Below, piece by piece: positions 14,823 to 20,331 of a DNA stretch of 20,331 nucleotides. Position 1 is the first letter of the stretch; every line of letters starts with the position of its first letter. The DNA lies in contig JAGDVW010000082.1 in NCBI GenBank assembly GCA_023255835.1, forward strand, positions 1 through 20,331. The letters run 5' to 3'. The DNA is from Candidatus Acetothermia bacterium. Its GTDB lineage: Bacteria > Bipolaricaulota > Bipolaricaulia > Bipolaricaulales > Bipolaricaulaceae. The notes beneath the pieces were generated by a model that saw only the letters and a list, made by a program, of their open reading frames with translations, searched no databases and was not told the DNA's origin. The translations under genes were made by a program, and so were the position numbers.

Positions 14823-15748
14823 GTTTCCCCCAAGGCTCTGGCCACTGCGGCCACGGCCCGCTTCACCGCCGGGGTCCGAAAAGGCACGGTAGCCCCATCA
14901 AGCTGCACGATCACACCATCGTGGTGCTCGGAAACGCTGAGGAAAAAATGCTGGGCGAAACCTTGGTCGGTGGAAAAAACGCGGAGAAGCGCGATTTTTT
15001 CCGCGGGGGAGAAGAAAACTTCTTTCACCACGAAGGCCCCATCTTGCCAAGTTTCCTTGAGGCCCGCCAAGGCCGCAATTCTCCCGGGCTCAAAGGGCAC
15101 AGAAACTTTTGCATGAGGCATGGGCCCTCCTGCGATCCGCTCGACTTTACCCGCTTGGGCCTTTTTTGCGACCACCTGCCAAACGGAAAGCCCGCGGGAT
15201 CGCCATTTCCGCTCGTAGCGGGTCCCTGGCCAGCCCGCGGGGAGGGGATCGGGCCCCTGCACGACGAGCCCGGCCCGGCTCAGATGGTTTTTGGCCTCTT
15301 CCGCATACCAAAGGGCATCGGTCACCAGGGAAAATGCGCCGTCCGCGGCCAATACCGCCGACAGGATCTGGGCGAAACCTTCGTCCACAAGCCGGCGGTG
15401 AGCATGGCGACTTTTCGGCCAGGGACAGGGAAAGTTCACGTACACCCGATGTACGCTTCCATCGGGGAAAAGCTCGCGCAGCGCGAATTTCCCATCCACG
15501 AGGGCGAGGCGGACATTCCCCACACCCGTTTGGGCCAACTTTTTCCCGGCTTTGACGATGCAGGTGAGGCTCGTCTCAAACCCTACCCAGTTCCAATCCG
15601 CATGAGCTTTGGCCATCTCCAAGAGGAATTCGCCGTTGCCAAAGCCGATCTCCACGCCAAGCGGTGCGTTTCTTCCGAAGATCTCCGCCCACCGCGGGGG
15701 GAGGGTCTCCCAGCGCTCCGGCCGGATCAAATAGCGCACGAATTCCAT
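14810..15748 (-). CDS. trmB: tRNA (guanine-N7-)-methyltransferase with thermophile-type C-terminal extension
   Basis: This 312-residue SAM-dependent enzyme should form m7G46 in tRNA variable loops. The SAM motif VEIGFGNGEFLLEMA spans 32-46, followed by WVGFETS. The family motif after the Rossmann core reads NFPCPWPKSRHAHRRL (105-120), where the usual Asp of PDPW is Cys108. TRYERKW lies further on. The catalytic domain ends near residue 210, and the last 100 or so residues form an extra domain of the kind reported for Aquifex and other thermophile TrmB proteins. ATG at 15746-15748 (MEFVRYLIRP) is chosen. The longer upstream reading overlaps the divergent gene and does not resemble the family. 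No Shine-Dalgarno is seen, and a weak TACGAT lies 11 bases upstream. The exported barrel-like gene overlaps its 3' end. Confidence 0.9.
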   Translation of the reverse strand: MEFVRYLIRPERWETLPPRWAEIFGRNAPLGVEIGFGNGEFLLEMAKAHADWNWVGFETSLTCIVKAGKKLAQTGVGNVRLALVDGKFALRELFPDGSVHRVYVNFPCPWPKSRHAHRRLVDEGFAQILSAVLAADGAFSLVTDALWYAEEAKNHLSRAGLVVQGPDPLPAGWPGTRYERKWRSRGLSVWQVVAKKAQAGKVERIAGGPMPHAKVSVPFEPGRIAALAGLKETWQDGAFVVKEVFFSPAEKIALLRVFSTDQGFAQHFFLSVSEHHDGVIVQLDGATVPFRTPAVKRAVAAVARALGETCSS

Positions 15749-15763
15749 GGGGGAAGGATATCG

Positions 15764-15769
15764 TACACT
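15764..15769 (+). promoter_or_regulatory. Putative -10 box for the DUF6504-like gene
   Basis: TACACT ends seven bases before ATG 15777. There is no spaced Shine-Dalgarno, so a leaderless mRNA is predicted. It lies in the 28-base divergent gap shared with trmB. Confidence 0.4.
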
Positions 15770-15776
15770 TAAAAGG

Positions 15777-16049
15777 ATGGCAGGGCGGTTTATCGATGTG
15801 GAAGTGGAGGTGAAGTTTGCGCAAAAGCCGGGCCCGCCCACGAGCTTCCTCTGGGAGGGGAGGGAGCACAAAATCGTGGAGATTTTGGAGCACCGGCGGG
15901 TTTTGGATTTTAAGCGGGCTTGGTGGCAGCGCCGGCACCGCGATTGGTATAAGGTCCGCACCGCCGAGGGCCGCATATTCGAACTCTACTTCCACCGCGG
16001 GCCAGGCCGGCCCTATTGGGTCCTTCTCCGCGAGCTTGAGGCAAGTTAA
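15777..16049 (+). CDS. DUF6504-like small protein
   Basis: This 90-residue basic protein has the compact beta-rich pattern of DUF6504: [10 protein letters not shown] at the start, [19 protein letters not shown] in the middle, then [19 protein letters not shown] and a final WVLLREL. Related proteins or domains occur beside DNA polymerase Y-family and other DNA-metabolism genes, but no biochemical role is established. ATG at 15777 is chosen because it follows a TACACT box and gives the family-like N-terminus. A GTG/ATG start further upstream would run into trmB. It lies between trmB (divergent) and exonuclease III (convergent), with its TAA interlocked with the xth TAA in the palindrome TTAA at 16046-16049. 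Confidence 0.75.
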   Translation: MAGRFIDVEVEVKFAQKPGPPTSFLWEGREHKIVEILEHRRVLDFKRAWWQRRHRDWYKVRTAEGRIFELYFHRGPGRPYWVLLRELEAS

Positions 16050-16831
16050 AGGGCGAATTCGGCCACAAGGAAGGTGTGGTCCGAGGGCTTTTCCGCCCGC
16101 CGGGCCTCCCGATCGATCCAAGCCCGCAAGGATTTCTCGGCCAAAGGGGCCGTGGCCCAAATGTGATCCACCCGCCAGCCCAAGTTCCGCTCCAACGCCT
16201 TGGGCACACGGTAGTCCCAAAACGTGTATTGGCCGGGCTCGTGGGGATGGTGCTTGCGGAAGACGTCCACAAACCCCCATCTCCGGATCTCCTCCAAGGC
16301 GGCGCGGACTTTGGGGTGGAAATCCACGTGGTTCCGGAGTTTATCGGGGCTGTGCACGTCGATCTCCTCCGGGGCCACGTTGAAATCCCCGCACCAAAGG
16401 AGGGGTTCGTGCGGGGAAAAACGGCGGGCGAAGAAATTCCTCAGCCGAGAAAGCCACTCCAACTTGTATTGGAACATGGGGTTATCCACGGATTGCCCTT
16501 GGGGAACGTAAGTGTTGACGATGGGGATCCCTTTCACCCAAAGGAGGATGAGCCGATCCTCATCGGGCGGTCCTCCGTCGTCGAGGCCGAAATGGACGTC
16601 CTTGGGCTCCTCCCGGGTGGCCACGGCCACCCCCGCCTGCCCCTTGAACCCGCGATAAACCACGTGGTAGCCGGCTTCTTGAAAAGCCAAGGCGGGAAAC
16701 TCGGCGTCCGGGGTCTTCGTCTCCTGAAGACAAAGGACATCGGGCTTTTCCCGGGAAAGCCAGGAGAGGACCAAAGGAAGGCGGCTTCGGATGGAATTGC
16801 AATTGTAAGTGGCCACCTTGAACAAGGCCAT
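16046..16831 (-). CDS. xth: Exodeoxyribonuclease III / AP endonuclease
   Basis: This 261-residue exonuclease-endonuclease-phosphatase-fold enzyme is expected to cleave abasic sites and remove 3'-blocking groups in base excision repair. Active-site positions are visible: Asn10 (TYNCNSI), Glu37 (LQETK, metal), Tyr108 (NTYVPQG), Asp149 and Asn151 (GDFNVAP), the RVDHIWAT aspartate, and Asp251-His252 (SDHTFL) near the end. The length matches bacterial XthA. ATG at 16829-16831 has GGAGG five bases upstream. It follows the carbon-nitrogen hydrolase gene by 18 bases on the same strand, so they likely form an operon. A TAGAAT at 16847-16852 could add a second promoter. Confidence 0.96.
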   Translation of the reverse strand: MALFKVATYNCNSIRSRLPLVLSWLSREKPDVLCLQETKTPDAEFPALAFQEAGYHVVYRGFKGQAGVAVATREEPKDVHFGLDDGGPPDEDRLILLWVKGIPIVNTYVPQGQSVDNPMFQYKLEWLSRLRNFFARRFSPHEPLLWCGDFNVAPEEIDVHSPDKLRNHVDFHPKVRAALEEIRRWGFVDVFRKHHPHEPGQYTFWDYRVPKALERNLGWRVDHIWATAPLAEKSLRAWIDREARRAEKPSDHTFLVAEFAL

Positions 16832-16849
16832 AAAAACCTCCGAAGAATT

Positions 16850-17653
16850 CTACCCCCTCACAAGGGCCCGGTAGAACTCCGGCCGGCGGTCTTGAAAGAG
16901 GTCGTTGAGAGGGGTGAGCTTCTTGTCCAAAGCTTTTTGGGGATCGATCTCCACCACCACCGCTTCCTCGGCGGACTCCGAGGAGGAAGCGAGGATTTCC
17001 CCTGCGGGGGAACAAATTTGGGACATCCCGGTGAAAACGAGGGCTGGCTCGTCCCGGGATTCCCGGCCCACGCGGTTCGCGGTGATCACGAAGACCCGGT
17101 TCTCCAGGGCCCGCACCCGCATGGTGAGCTGGCCCAAACCGGGGAGGACGAAGTTGGCCGGGTGCGCGATGAGCCAGGCCCCCTTCAATGCCAAAACCCT
17201 TGCAGCCTCGGGGAACAGGTGATCGTAACAGATCAGGATTCCCAAGGGGATGTCCTGAACCTTCACCACCTCGAAGGGGCGGTCCCCAGGCGCGAAAAAG
17301 AGTTTCTCCCGGAAAAAGAGGTGGACTTTGCGGTAGGAATGGACGAAGCCCGCGGGGCCGATGAGGGCAGCGCTGTTGAAAAATCTTTCCCCATCGCGCT
17401 CCGCCAATCCCAAGACGAAGTAGGCCTTCCTTTCCCTGGCGAGCCTTTCCACTATCCGCAGGGAAGGACCGCCGGGAATGGGCTCCGCTAGCTCCTCGAG
17501 CTCTTTTTTGCCCTTGAACTGGTACCCCGTGGTGCAAAGCTCCGGGAGGACCCAGAGATCCGCGCTTTTCCCGGCCAAAAGCTCCTCGACGCGCCGTAAA
17601 TTCCTCTCCTTTTCCCCGAATTCCGGGGAGAACTGAACGTATCCAACGCGCAT
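16850..17653 (-). CDS. Carbon-nitrogen hydrolase (nitrilase superfamily)
   Basis: This 267-residue amidase-type enzyme has the Glu-Lys-Cys triad: Glu38 in LPELCTTGY, Lys109 in YRKVHLF, and Cys142 in ILICYDHLFPE. It therefore hydrolyses a C-N bond, probably of an amide. Related enzymes act on omega-amides (Nit2-like), N-carbamoylputrescine or other small amides. The substrate cannot be assigned here, and no polyamine or glutamine pathway lies beside it. ATG at 17651-17653 (MRVGYVQFSP) gives the canonical start. Upstream in-frame codons precede a TAAAGT box seven bases before the ATG and look non-coding. It leads an operon with exonuclease III and is divergent from the metallopeptidase-HEPN gene. 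Confidence 0.92.
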   Translation of the reverse strand: MRVGYVQFSPEFGEKERNLRRVEELLAGKSADLWVLPELCTTGYQFKGKKELEELAEPIPGGPSLRIVERLARERKAYFVLGLAERDGERFFNSAALIGPAGFVHSYRKVHLFFREKLFFAPGDRPFEVVKVQDIPLGILICYDHLFPEAARVLALKGAWLIAHPANFVLPGLGQLTMRVRALENRVFVITANRVGRESRDEPALVFTGMSQICSPAGEILASSSESAEEAVVVEIDPQKALDKKLTPLNDLFQDRRPEFYRALVRG

Positions 17654-17660
17654 GGCCTTC

Positions 17661-17688
17661 ACTTTATCCAAGGCCGCCCCAAGTCCAA
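17661..17688 (-). promoter_or_regulatory. Putative promoter of the carbon-nitrogen hydrolase operon
   Basis: On the minus strand, TTGGAC (17683-17688), a 16-base spacer and TAAAGT (17661-17666) precede the ATG by seven bases. This predicts a leaderless or very short leader. Confidence 0.5.
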
Positions 17689-17717
17689 GGACGGGTGAGA
17701 CCACCTTCCGCCGCGGC

Positions 17718-17723
17718 TAGGAT
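17718..17723 (+). promoter_or_regulatory. Putative -10 box for the metallopeptidase-HEPN gene
   Basis: TAGGAT ends eight bases before ATG 17732. The intervening bases are C-rich with no Shine-Dalgarno. No clear -35 box is seen. Confidence 0.4.
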
Positions 17724-17731
17724 TTTCCCCG

Positions 17732-18529
17732 ATGCCGGTGAGGGTGGGGGAAGAGAGGTTTGCCGAGCTCGTAAAAGGGGCTTTGCGCGAGCTCCCCGAG
17801 GAATTTCGGGGTTACCTCCAGGGCCTGGAGATCCGGGTGGAGGATTATCCCGACGAGGAGCTCATGGAGGAATGGGGCCTGCGGCCGCCAAACTATCCGT
17901 TTGGAATGTATGAGGGGCCAAGCCTTTTGGAGGCGGAAAATCCCCGGGATTTTCCCGGGACGGTCGTCCTCTTCCGCCGGCCCCTGGAGGAGTGGTGCCA
18001 AAGCGAGGAGGAGCTGCGCGATCAAATCCGCCGCACCGTCTTCCACGAACTCGCCCACCGCTTTGGGTTCCCTGAGGAGGGGATGCCCGAGGAGCTCCGG
18101 GCCGGGGCAGGATTTCCCTGGTCCGCGGAAAAACGCCGGCATGAAAGCCGGCGCTACCGCGAACAGGCCGCCCACGATTTGCTCGCCGCCAAGGCCCTTT
18201 TAGCCCAGGGTTGCCACGATTGGGCCCTGGAAATCGCTCTCACCGGGGCTTACCGCGCCCTTTTGGCCTTCCTCATCGAGAAAGATGAAGATCCAGAAAC
18301 GCTCGTCTCCGAGGGGATTTCCCAGCTTCTTTTCCGCGGAATTCGACATGATCAGCTCCTCTCTCGCTTCCGGGATTTGGCCAGGCTGGAGCAGGTGAAC
18401 ACGGACATGGGCGATCCTGGCCTGGCCCCGCCCTGCCGCCGGGTCCGGAATAAGCACGCGGCAAACGCTGTGCGCCTGCTGGAAAATCTCTTGGGGCTCG
18501 TTTTGGGAGGTGAAGATGGAGCGCGTTGA
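17732..18529 (+). CDS. Zincin-like metallopeptidase fused to a HEPN domain
   Basis: This 265-residue two-domain protein has an N-terminal part (about 1-125) resembling the Zincin_1 metallopeptidase family. It has the zinc motif HELAH (His105, Glu106, His109) followed by RFGFPEEGM, matching the family pattern in which an acidic residue after HFG completes the site. The C-terminal part (about 135-262) is a helical HEPN domain, starting RRYREQAAHDLLAAKALL with CHDWALEIALTGAYRALLAFL. It includes a possible RNase-type R-x4-H motif, Arg237 to His242, near the last helix. Single-domain Zincin_1 proteins are about 120 residues, so the fusion is unusual. ATG at 17732 lacks a Shine-Dalgarno and follows a TAGGAT box. 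The gene overlaps the macrodomain gene by 14 bases. Function is unknown, and a toxin-antitoxin-like or regulatory RNase role is only a hypothesis. Confidence 0.8.
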   Translation: MPVRVGEERFAELVKGALRELPEEFRGYLQGLEIRVEDYPDEELMEEWGLRPPNYPFGMYEGPSLLEAENPRDFPGTVVLFRRPLEEWCQSEEELRDQIRRTVFHELAHRFGFPEEGMPEELRAGAGFPWSAEKRRHESRRYREQAAHDLLAAKALLAQGCHDWALEIALTGAYRALLAFLIEKDEDPETLVSEGISQLLFRGIRHDQLLSRFRDLARLEQVNTDMGDPGLAPPCRRVRNKHAANAVRLLENLLGLVLGGEDGAR

Positions 18530-19076
18530 GAGGGAGATTGCGGGAACAAAGCTCGTCCTTGTGCGGGGGGACATCACCAAACAGGAGGTGGAGGCCATTG
18601 TGAACGCGGCCAATCCGGACCTCACCCCGGGCGGAGGGGTTTCCGGGGCCATCCATCGGGCCGGAGGGCCCGTGGTCACCGAAGCCGCTGCGAAAATACG
18701 AAAGGAACGGGGCCGCCTCCCCACTGGAGAGGCCGTCCTCACCCCCGGCGGAAATCTCCCCGCCCAGTATGTGATCCACACCGTGGGCCCGGTATGGCAC
18801 GGGGGAAATCGGGGCGAGGCCGAGCTTTTGGCCAAGGCCTATCGATCCTGCCTTTCCTTGGCCGTGCAGCACGGCATAAAAACCGTGGCCTTCCCCAGCA
18901 TTTCCACCGGAGCCTACGGGTATCCTGTGCCTGAGGCGGCGCGGGTGGCGTTGCGCGCGGTCCGGGATTTCCTTCGGGAAAACCCGGGGAAATTGAAGGA
19001 GGTCAGGTTCGTCCTCTTTTCCCCCGCGGATTTCGCCGAATATCGGCAGGCCTTGGAAGAGCTCGAGCGCGTATAA
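18516..19076 (+). CDS. Macrodomain protein (ADP-ribose-binding, probable ADP-ribosylhydrolase)
   Basis: This 186-residue stand-alone macrodomain should bind ADP-ribose or O-acetyl-ADP-ribose and may remove ADP-ribose from proteins or nucleic acids. Visible motifs are VRGDITKQEVEAIVNAANP (Asp19, Asn30, Asn33), the glycine loop PGGGVSGAIHRAGG (38-51), GEAVLTPGGNLPAQYVIHTVGP, and AFPSISTGAYGYP. The position that is Asp in the MacroD motif GGGVDG is Ser43 here, so catalysis may differ or be weak. ATG at 18516 has GGGAGG five bases upstream. GTG at 18510 is inside that site. The 14-base overlap with the HEPN fusion gene implies coupled translation. Confidence 0.93.
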   Translation: MERVEREIAGTKLVLVRGDITKQEVEAIVNAANPDLTPGGGVSGAIHRAGGPVVTEAAAKIRKERGRLPTGEAVLTPGGNLPAQYVIHTVGPVWHGGNRGEAELLAKAYRSCLSLAVQHGIKTVAFPSISTGAYGYPVPEAARVALRAVRDFLRENPGKLKEVRFVLFSPADFAEYRQALEELERV

Positions 19077-19077
19077 T
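19072..19077 (+). promoter_or_regulatory. Putative -10 box for the nucleoside kinase
   Basis: A perfect TATAAT overlaps the macrodomain stop codon and ends eight bases before ATG 19086. No Shine-Dalgarno lies between. A TTGGAA at 19053-19058 is too close (13 bases) to be a good -35 box. Transcription from here would make a leaderless kinase mRNA independent of the macrodomain unit. Confidence 0.5.
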
Positions 19078-19085
19078 TGCACCCC

Positions 19086-20331
19086 ATGATTCGCCAGGGG
19101 AAGCCCAGGGATACCGTGCAAGCCGTTTTTCCCGACGGGCGCATCCTGGAAGGCCCGGTGGGGACAAAGCTTGCGGAGTTCGTGGCCGCGGCCTATCCGG
19201 ATCCTTCCGTCCCGGCGGTGGCGGCCCTGGTGGACGGGGAGCTTCGGGAACTCTCCGAGCCCTTGCGCCGGGATTCGGAAATTCGGCCGATCTTCATGAC
19301 CGACTCCGAGGGGATTCGGATCTACACGCGTTCCCTGAGCTTCCTTTTGGCCGCGGCGGTGGCCGCACTTTTCCCCCAGGCCCGCCTCATCATCGATCAC
19401 TCCGTGCCCTTCGGGGGTTATTACTGTCGGGTGATGGGGAGGCCCCCCTTCTCCCCGTCGGAGCTTTTGCAGATCGAGAATTTGATGCGTCAGTGGGTGG
19501 AAGAGGATCGGCCCATTGAAAAGGAGCTCGTTCCCGCCGGCGAAGCGGCGCGGCGGTTGGCTGAGCAGGGCTTTGCCCGGAAGGCCGCCCTCCTTTCCTC
19601 CCAAAACGCCCTCACCATCCCCCTTTACCGCCTGGGGAATTTTCAGGAGTATCTTTTTGGCCCGATGGTCCCCTCCACCGGATACCTCCGGTATTTCCAG
19701 CTCCACCCCTACCACAATGGTTTCATCCTGCGGTTCCCGCGGCGGGAGCGCCCCACGGAACTAGCTCCGGTGGAGGACTACCAGCCCCTTTGGCAGGTCT
19801 TCGAGGAATACGGCCGCTGGCTGGAACTCCTCGGTGTCTACGATGTCCTCACCGTGAACGAGGCCATCCGCACCGGGCGGATGACCGAGGTGATCCTCGT
19901 CTCCGAGGCTTTGCACGAGCAGAGGATCGCAGAGATCGCCCAAGCCATCGCTCAACGCGAGCCCAAAATTGTCCTCATCGCTGGACCATCCTCCTCAGGA
20001 AAGACCACGTTCACGAAGAGATTGGCTGTGCAGCTTTTGGCCCTGGGACTTCGGCCCTACCCCATTTCCCTGGATGACTATTTCCTGCCCCGGGAGGAGA
20101 TGGTCCGCCGAGGCCTCAACGACTTCGACGATATTTCCGCCGTGGATCTCCAGCTCTTTCAGGAGCAGATGATGGATCTGGCTTGCGGAAAAGAGGTGAC
20201 CCTGCCGCACTTCGATTTTCCCACGGGCACCCGGAAAAAAGGCCCGACCCTGCGCCTCGATAGCGAGGCCCTCCTTTTGGTGGAGGGGCTGCATTGTCTA
20301 AACCCCGTGGTGATCCCAGATGAACTGGGAA
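19086..20331 (+). CDS. Uridine-kinase-like nucleoside kinase with TGS and ThrRS-type accessory domains (3' partial)
   Basis: The frame is open from ATG 19086 to the window end, giving 415 residues. Residues about 5-70 form a TGS domain (AVFPDGRILEGPVGTKLAEF). Residues about 75-235 resemble the second additional domain of threonyl-tRNA synthetase, with RSLSFLLAAAVAALFPQA, DHSVPFGGYYC and a PLYRLGNFQEYLFGP segment. A P-loop kinase domain of the uridine kinase/phosphoribulokinase type starts near residue 295, with GPSSSGKTTF and Lys306, then ISLDDYFLPREE and LLLVEGLHCLNP. This matches the TM0751-like nucleoside kinase family of about 550 residues, so roughly 140 residues are missing. It probably phosphorylates a nucleoside with ATP. 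Its start is 9 bases after the macrodomain stop. Confidence 0.92.
   Translation, partial: MIRQGKPRDTVQAVFPDGRILEGPVGTKLAEFVAAAYPDPSVPAVAALVDGELRELSEPLRRDSEIRPIFMTDSEGIRIYTRSLSFLLAAAVAALFPQARLIIDHSVPFGGYYCRVMGRPPFSPSELLQIENLMRQWVEEDRPIEKELVPAGEAARRLAEQGFARKAALLSSQNALTIPLYRLGNFQEYLFGPMVPSTGYLRYFQLHPYHNGFILRFPRRERPTELAPVEDYQPLWQVFEEYGRWLELLGVYDVLTVNEAIRTGRMTEVILVSEALHEQRIAEIAQAIAQREPKIVLIAGPSSSGKTTFTKRLAVQLLALGLRPYPISLDDYFLPREEMVRRGLNDFDDISAVDLQLFQEQMMDLACGKEVTLPHFDFPTGTRKKGPTLRLDSEALLLVEGLHCLNPVVIPDELG

Noticed and set aside
15749..15976. N-terminal extension of trmB by about 76 codons
   Set aside because: It is antisense to the DUF6504-like gene, and the ATG at 15748 gives the normal family start.
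14555..17491. Long plus-strand frames (14555-15772 and 16076-17491) opposite trmB, xth and the carbon-nitrogen hydrolase
   Set aside because: The minus-strand genes carry complete active sites. The plus-strand translations show no recognisable motifs.
19053..19077. TTGGAA/TATAAT as a complete sigma70 promoter for the nucleoside kinase
   Set aside because: The spacer is only 13 bases, too short for a normal -35/-10 pair. Only the -10 box is retained.
18273..19715. 480-codon open frame antisense across the HEPN, macrodomain and kinase genes
   Set aside because: It runs opposite three well-supported reading frames and shows the low-complexity His/Gly/Pro composition of antisense shadows.
1..20331. 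Mobile elements, CRISPR arrays, tRNA or rRNA genes
   Set aside because: No transposase, integrase, regularly spaced repeat, cloverleaf-like or rRNA-like sequence was seen. The genes are contiguous housekeeping and metabolic types.

Overview
The window looks like chromosomal DNA from a GC-rich, probably thermophilic, diderm bacterium. Its genes are packed almost without gaps. The clues are Arg/Glu-rich proteins, a TrmB with the long C-terminal extension known from thermophiles, a Thermotoga-like glycerol operon, a Thermotoga-type TGS-domain nucleoside kinase, and a candidate outer-membrane beta-barrel protein. A Bipolaricaulota/Acetothermia-type or similar deep-branching lineage would fit, but that is an inference and not proven. 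I see no rRNA, tRNA, CRISPR array, insertion sequence or phage gene. No gene-free stretch exceeds about 110 bases.

Region 1 (1-4398, +) is a glycerol catabolism operon: glycerol kinase (5' end outside the window), a GlpA-like FAD dehydrogenase with a C-terminal [2Fe-2S] domain, a GlpB-like FAD/NAD oxidoreductase, and a small four-cysteine DUF1667 protein. The genes abut or overlap by ATGA. Region 2 (4324-6224, -) is an NAD salvage pair, pncB then pncA, giving nicotinamide -> nicotinate -> nicotinate mononucleotide. Region 3 (6269-6846, +) is a single-gene heat-shock unit: a good sigma70-type promoter, a nearly perfect CIRCE operator for HrcA, hsp20, and a strong intrinsic terminator. Region 4 (6863-10416, +) is a two-gene proteostasis operon: a membrane-anchored Clp-fold serine protease overlapping, by ATGA, a double-AAA+ Clp unfoldase. 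The unfoldase has a ClpE-like zinc finger and no recognisable ClpP-docking loop. Region 5 (10417-13146) holds a TauE/SafE permease (+), a convergent two-helix membrane protein (-), and pyrimidine-nucleoside phosphorylase followed by a 52-residue acidic coiled-coil microprotein and its terminator (-). Region 6 (13204-16049) holds a ROK sugar kinase (+), trmB plus an exported beta-barrel-like protein (-), and a DUF6504-like protein (+). Region 7 (16046-17653, -) is a carbon-nitrogen hydrolase followed by exonuclease III. Region 8 (17732-20331, +) is a zincin-metallopeptidase/HEPN fusion, a macrodomain protein, and a uridine-kinase-like nucleoside kinase that runs off the end.

Two genome-style features recur. 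First, genes that open a transcription unit usually have a TANNNT -10 box only 6-9 bases before the start codon and little or no Shine-Dalgarno sequence, as expected for leaderless mRNAs. Genes inside operons, and hsp20, mostly have good Shine-Dalgarno sites. Second, all four convergent gene pairs overlap tail-to-tail, two of them by only 4 bases with interlocked stop codons.

The best candidates for undescribed biology are the Clp-fold membrane protease/unfoldase pair (6896-10416) and the metallopeptidase-HEPN/macrodomain pair (17732-19076).
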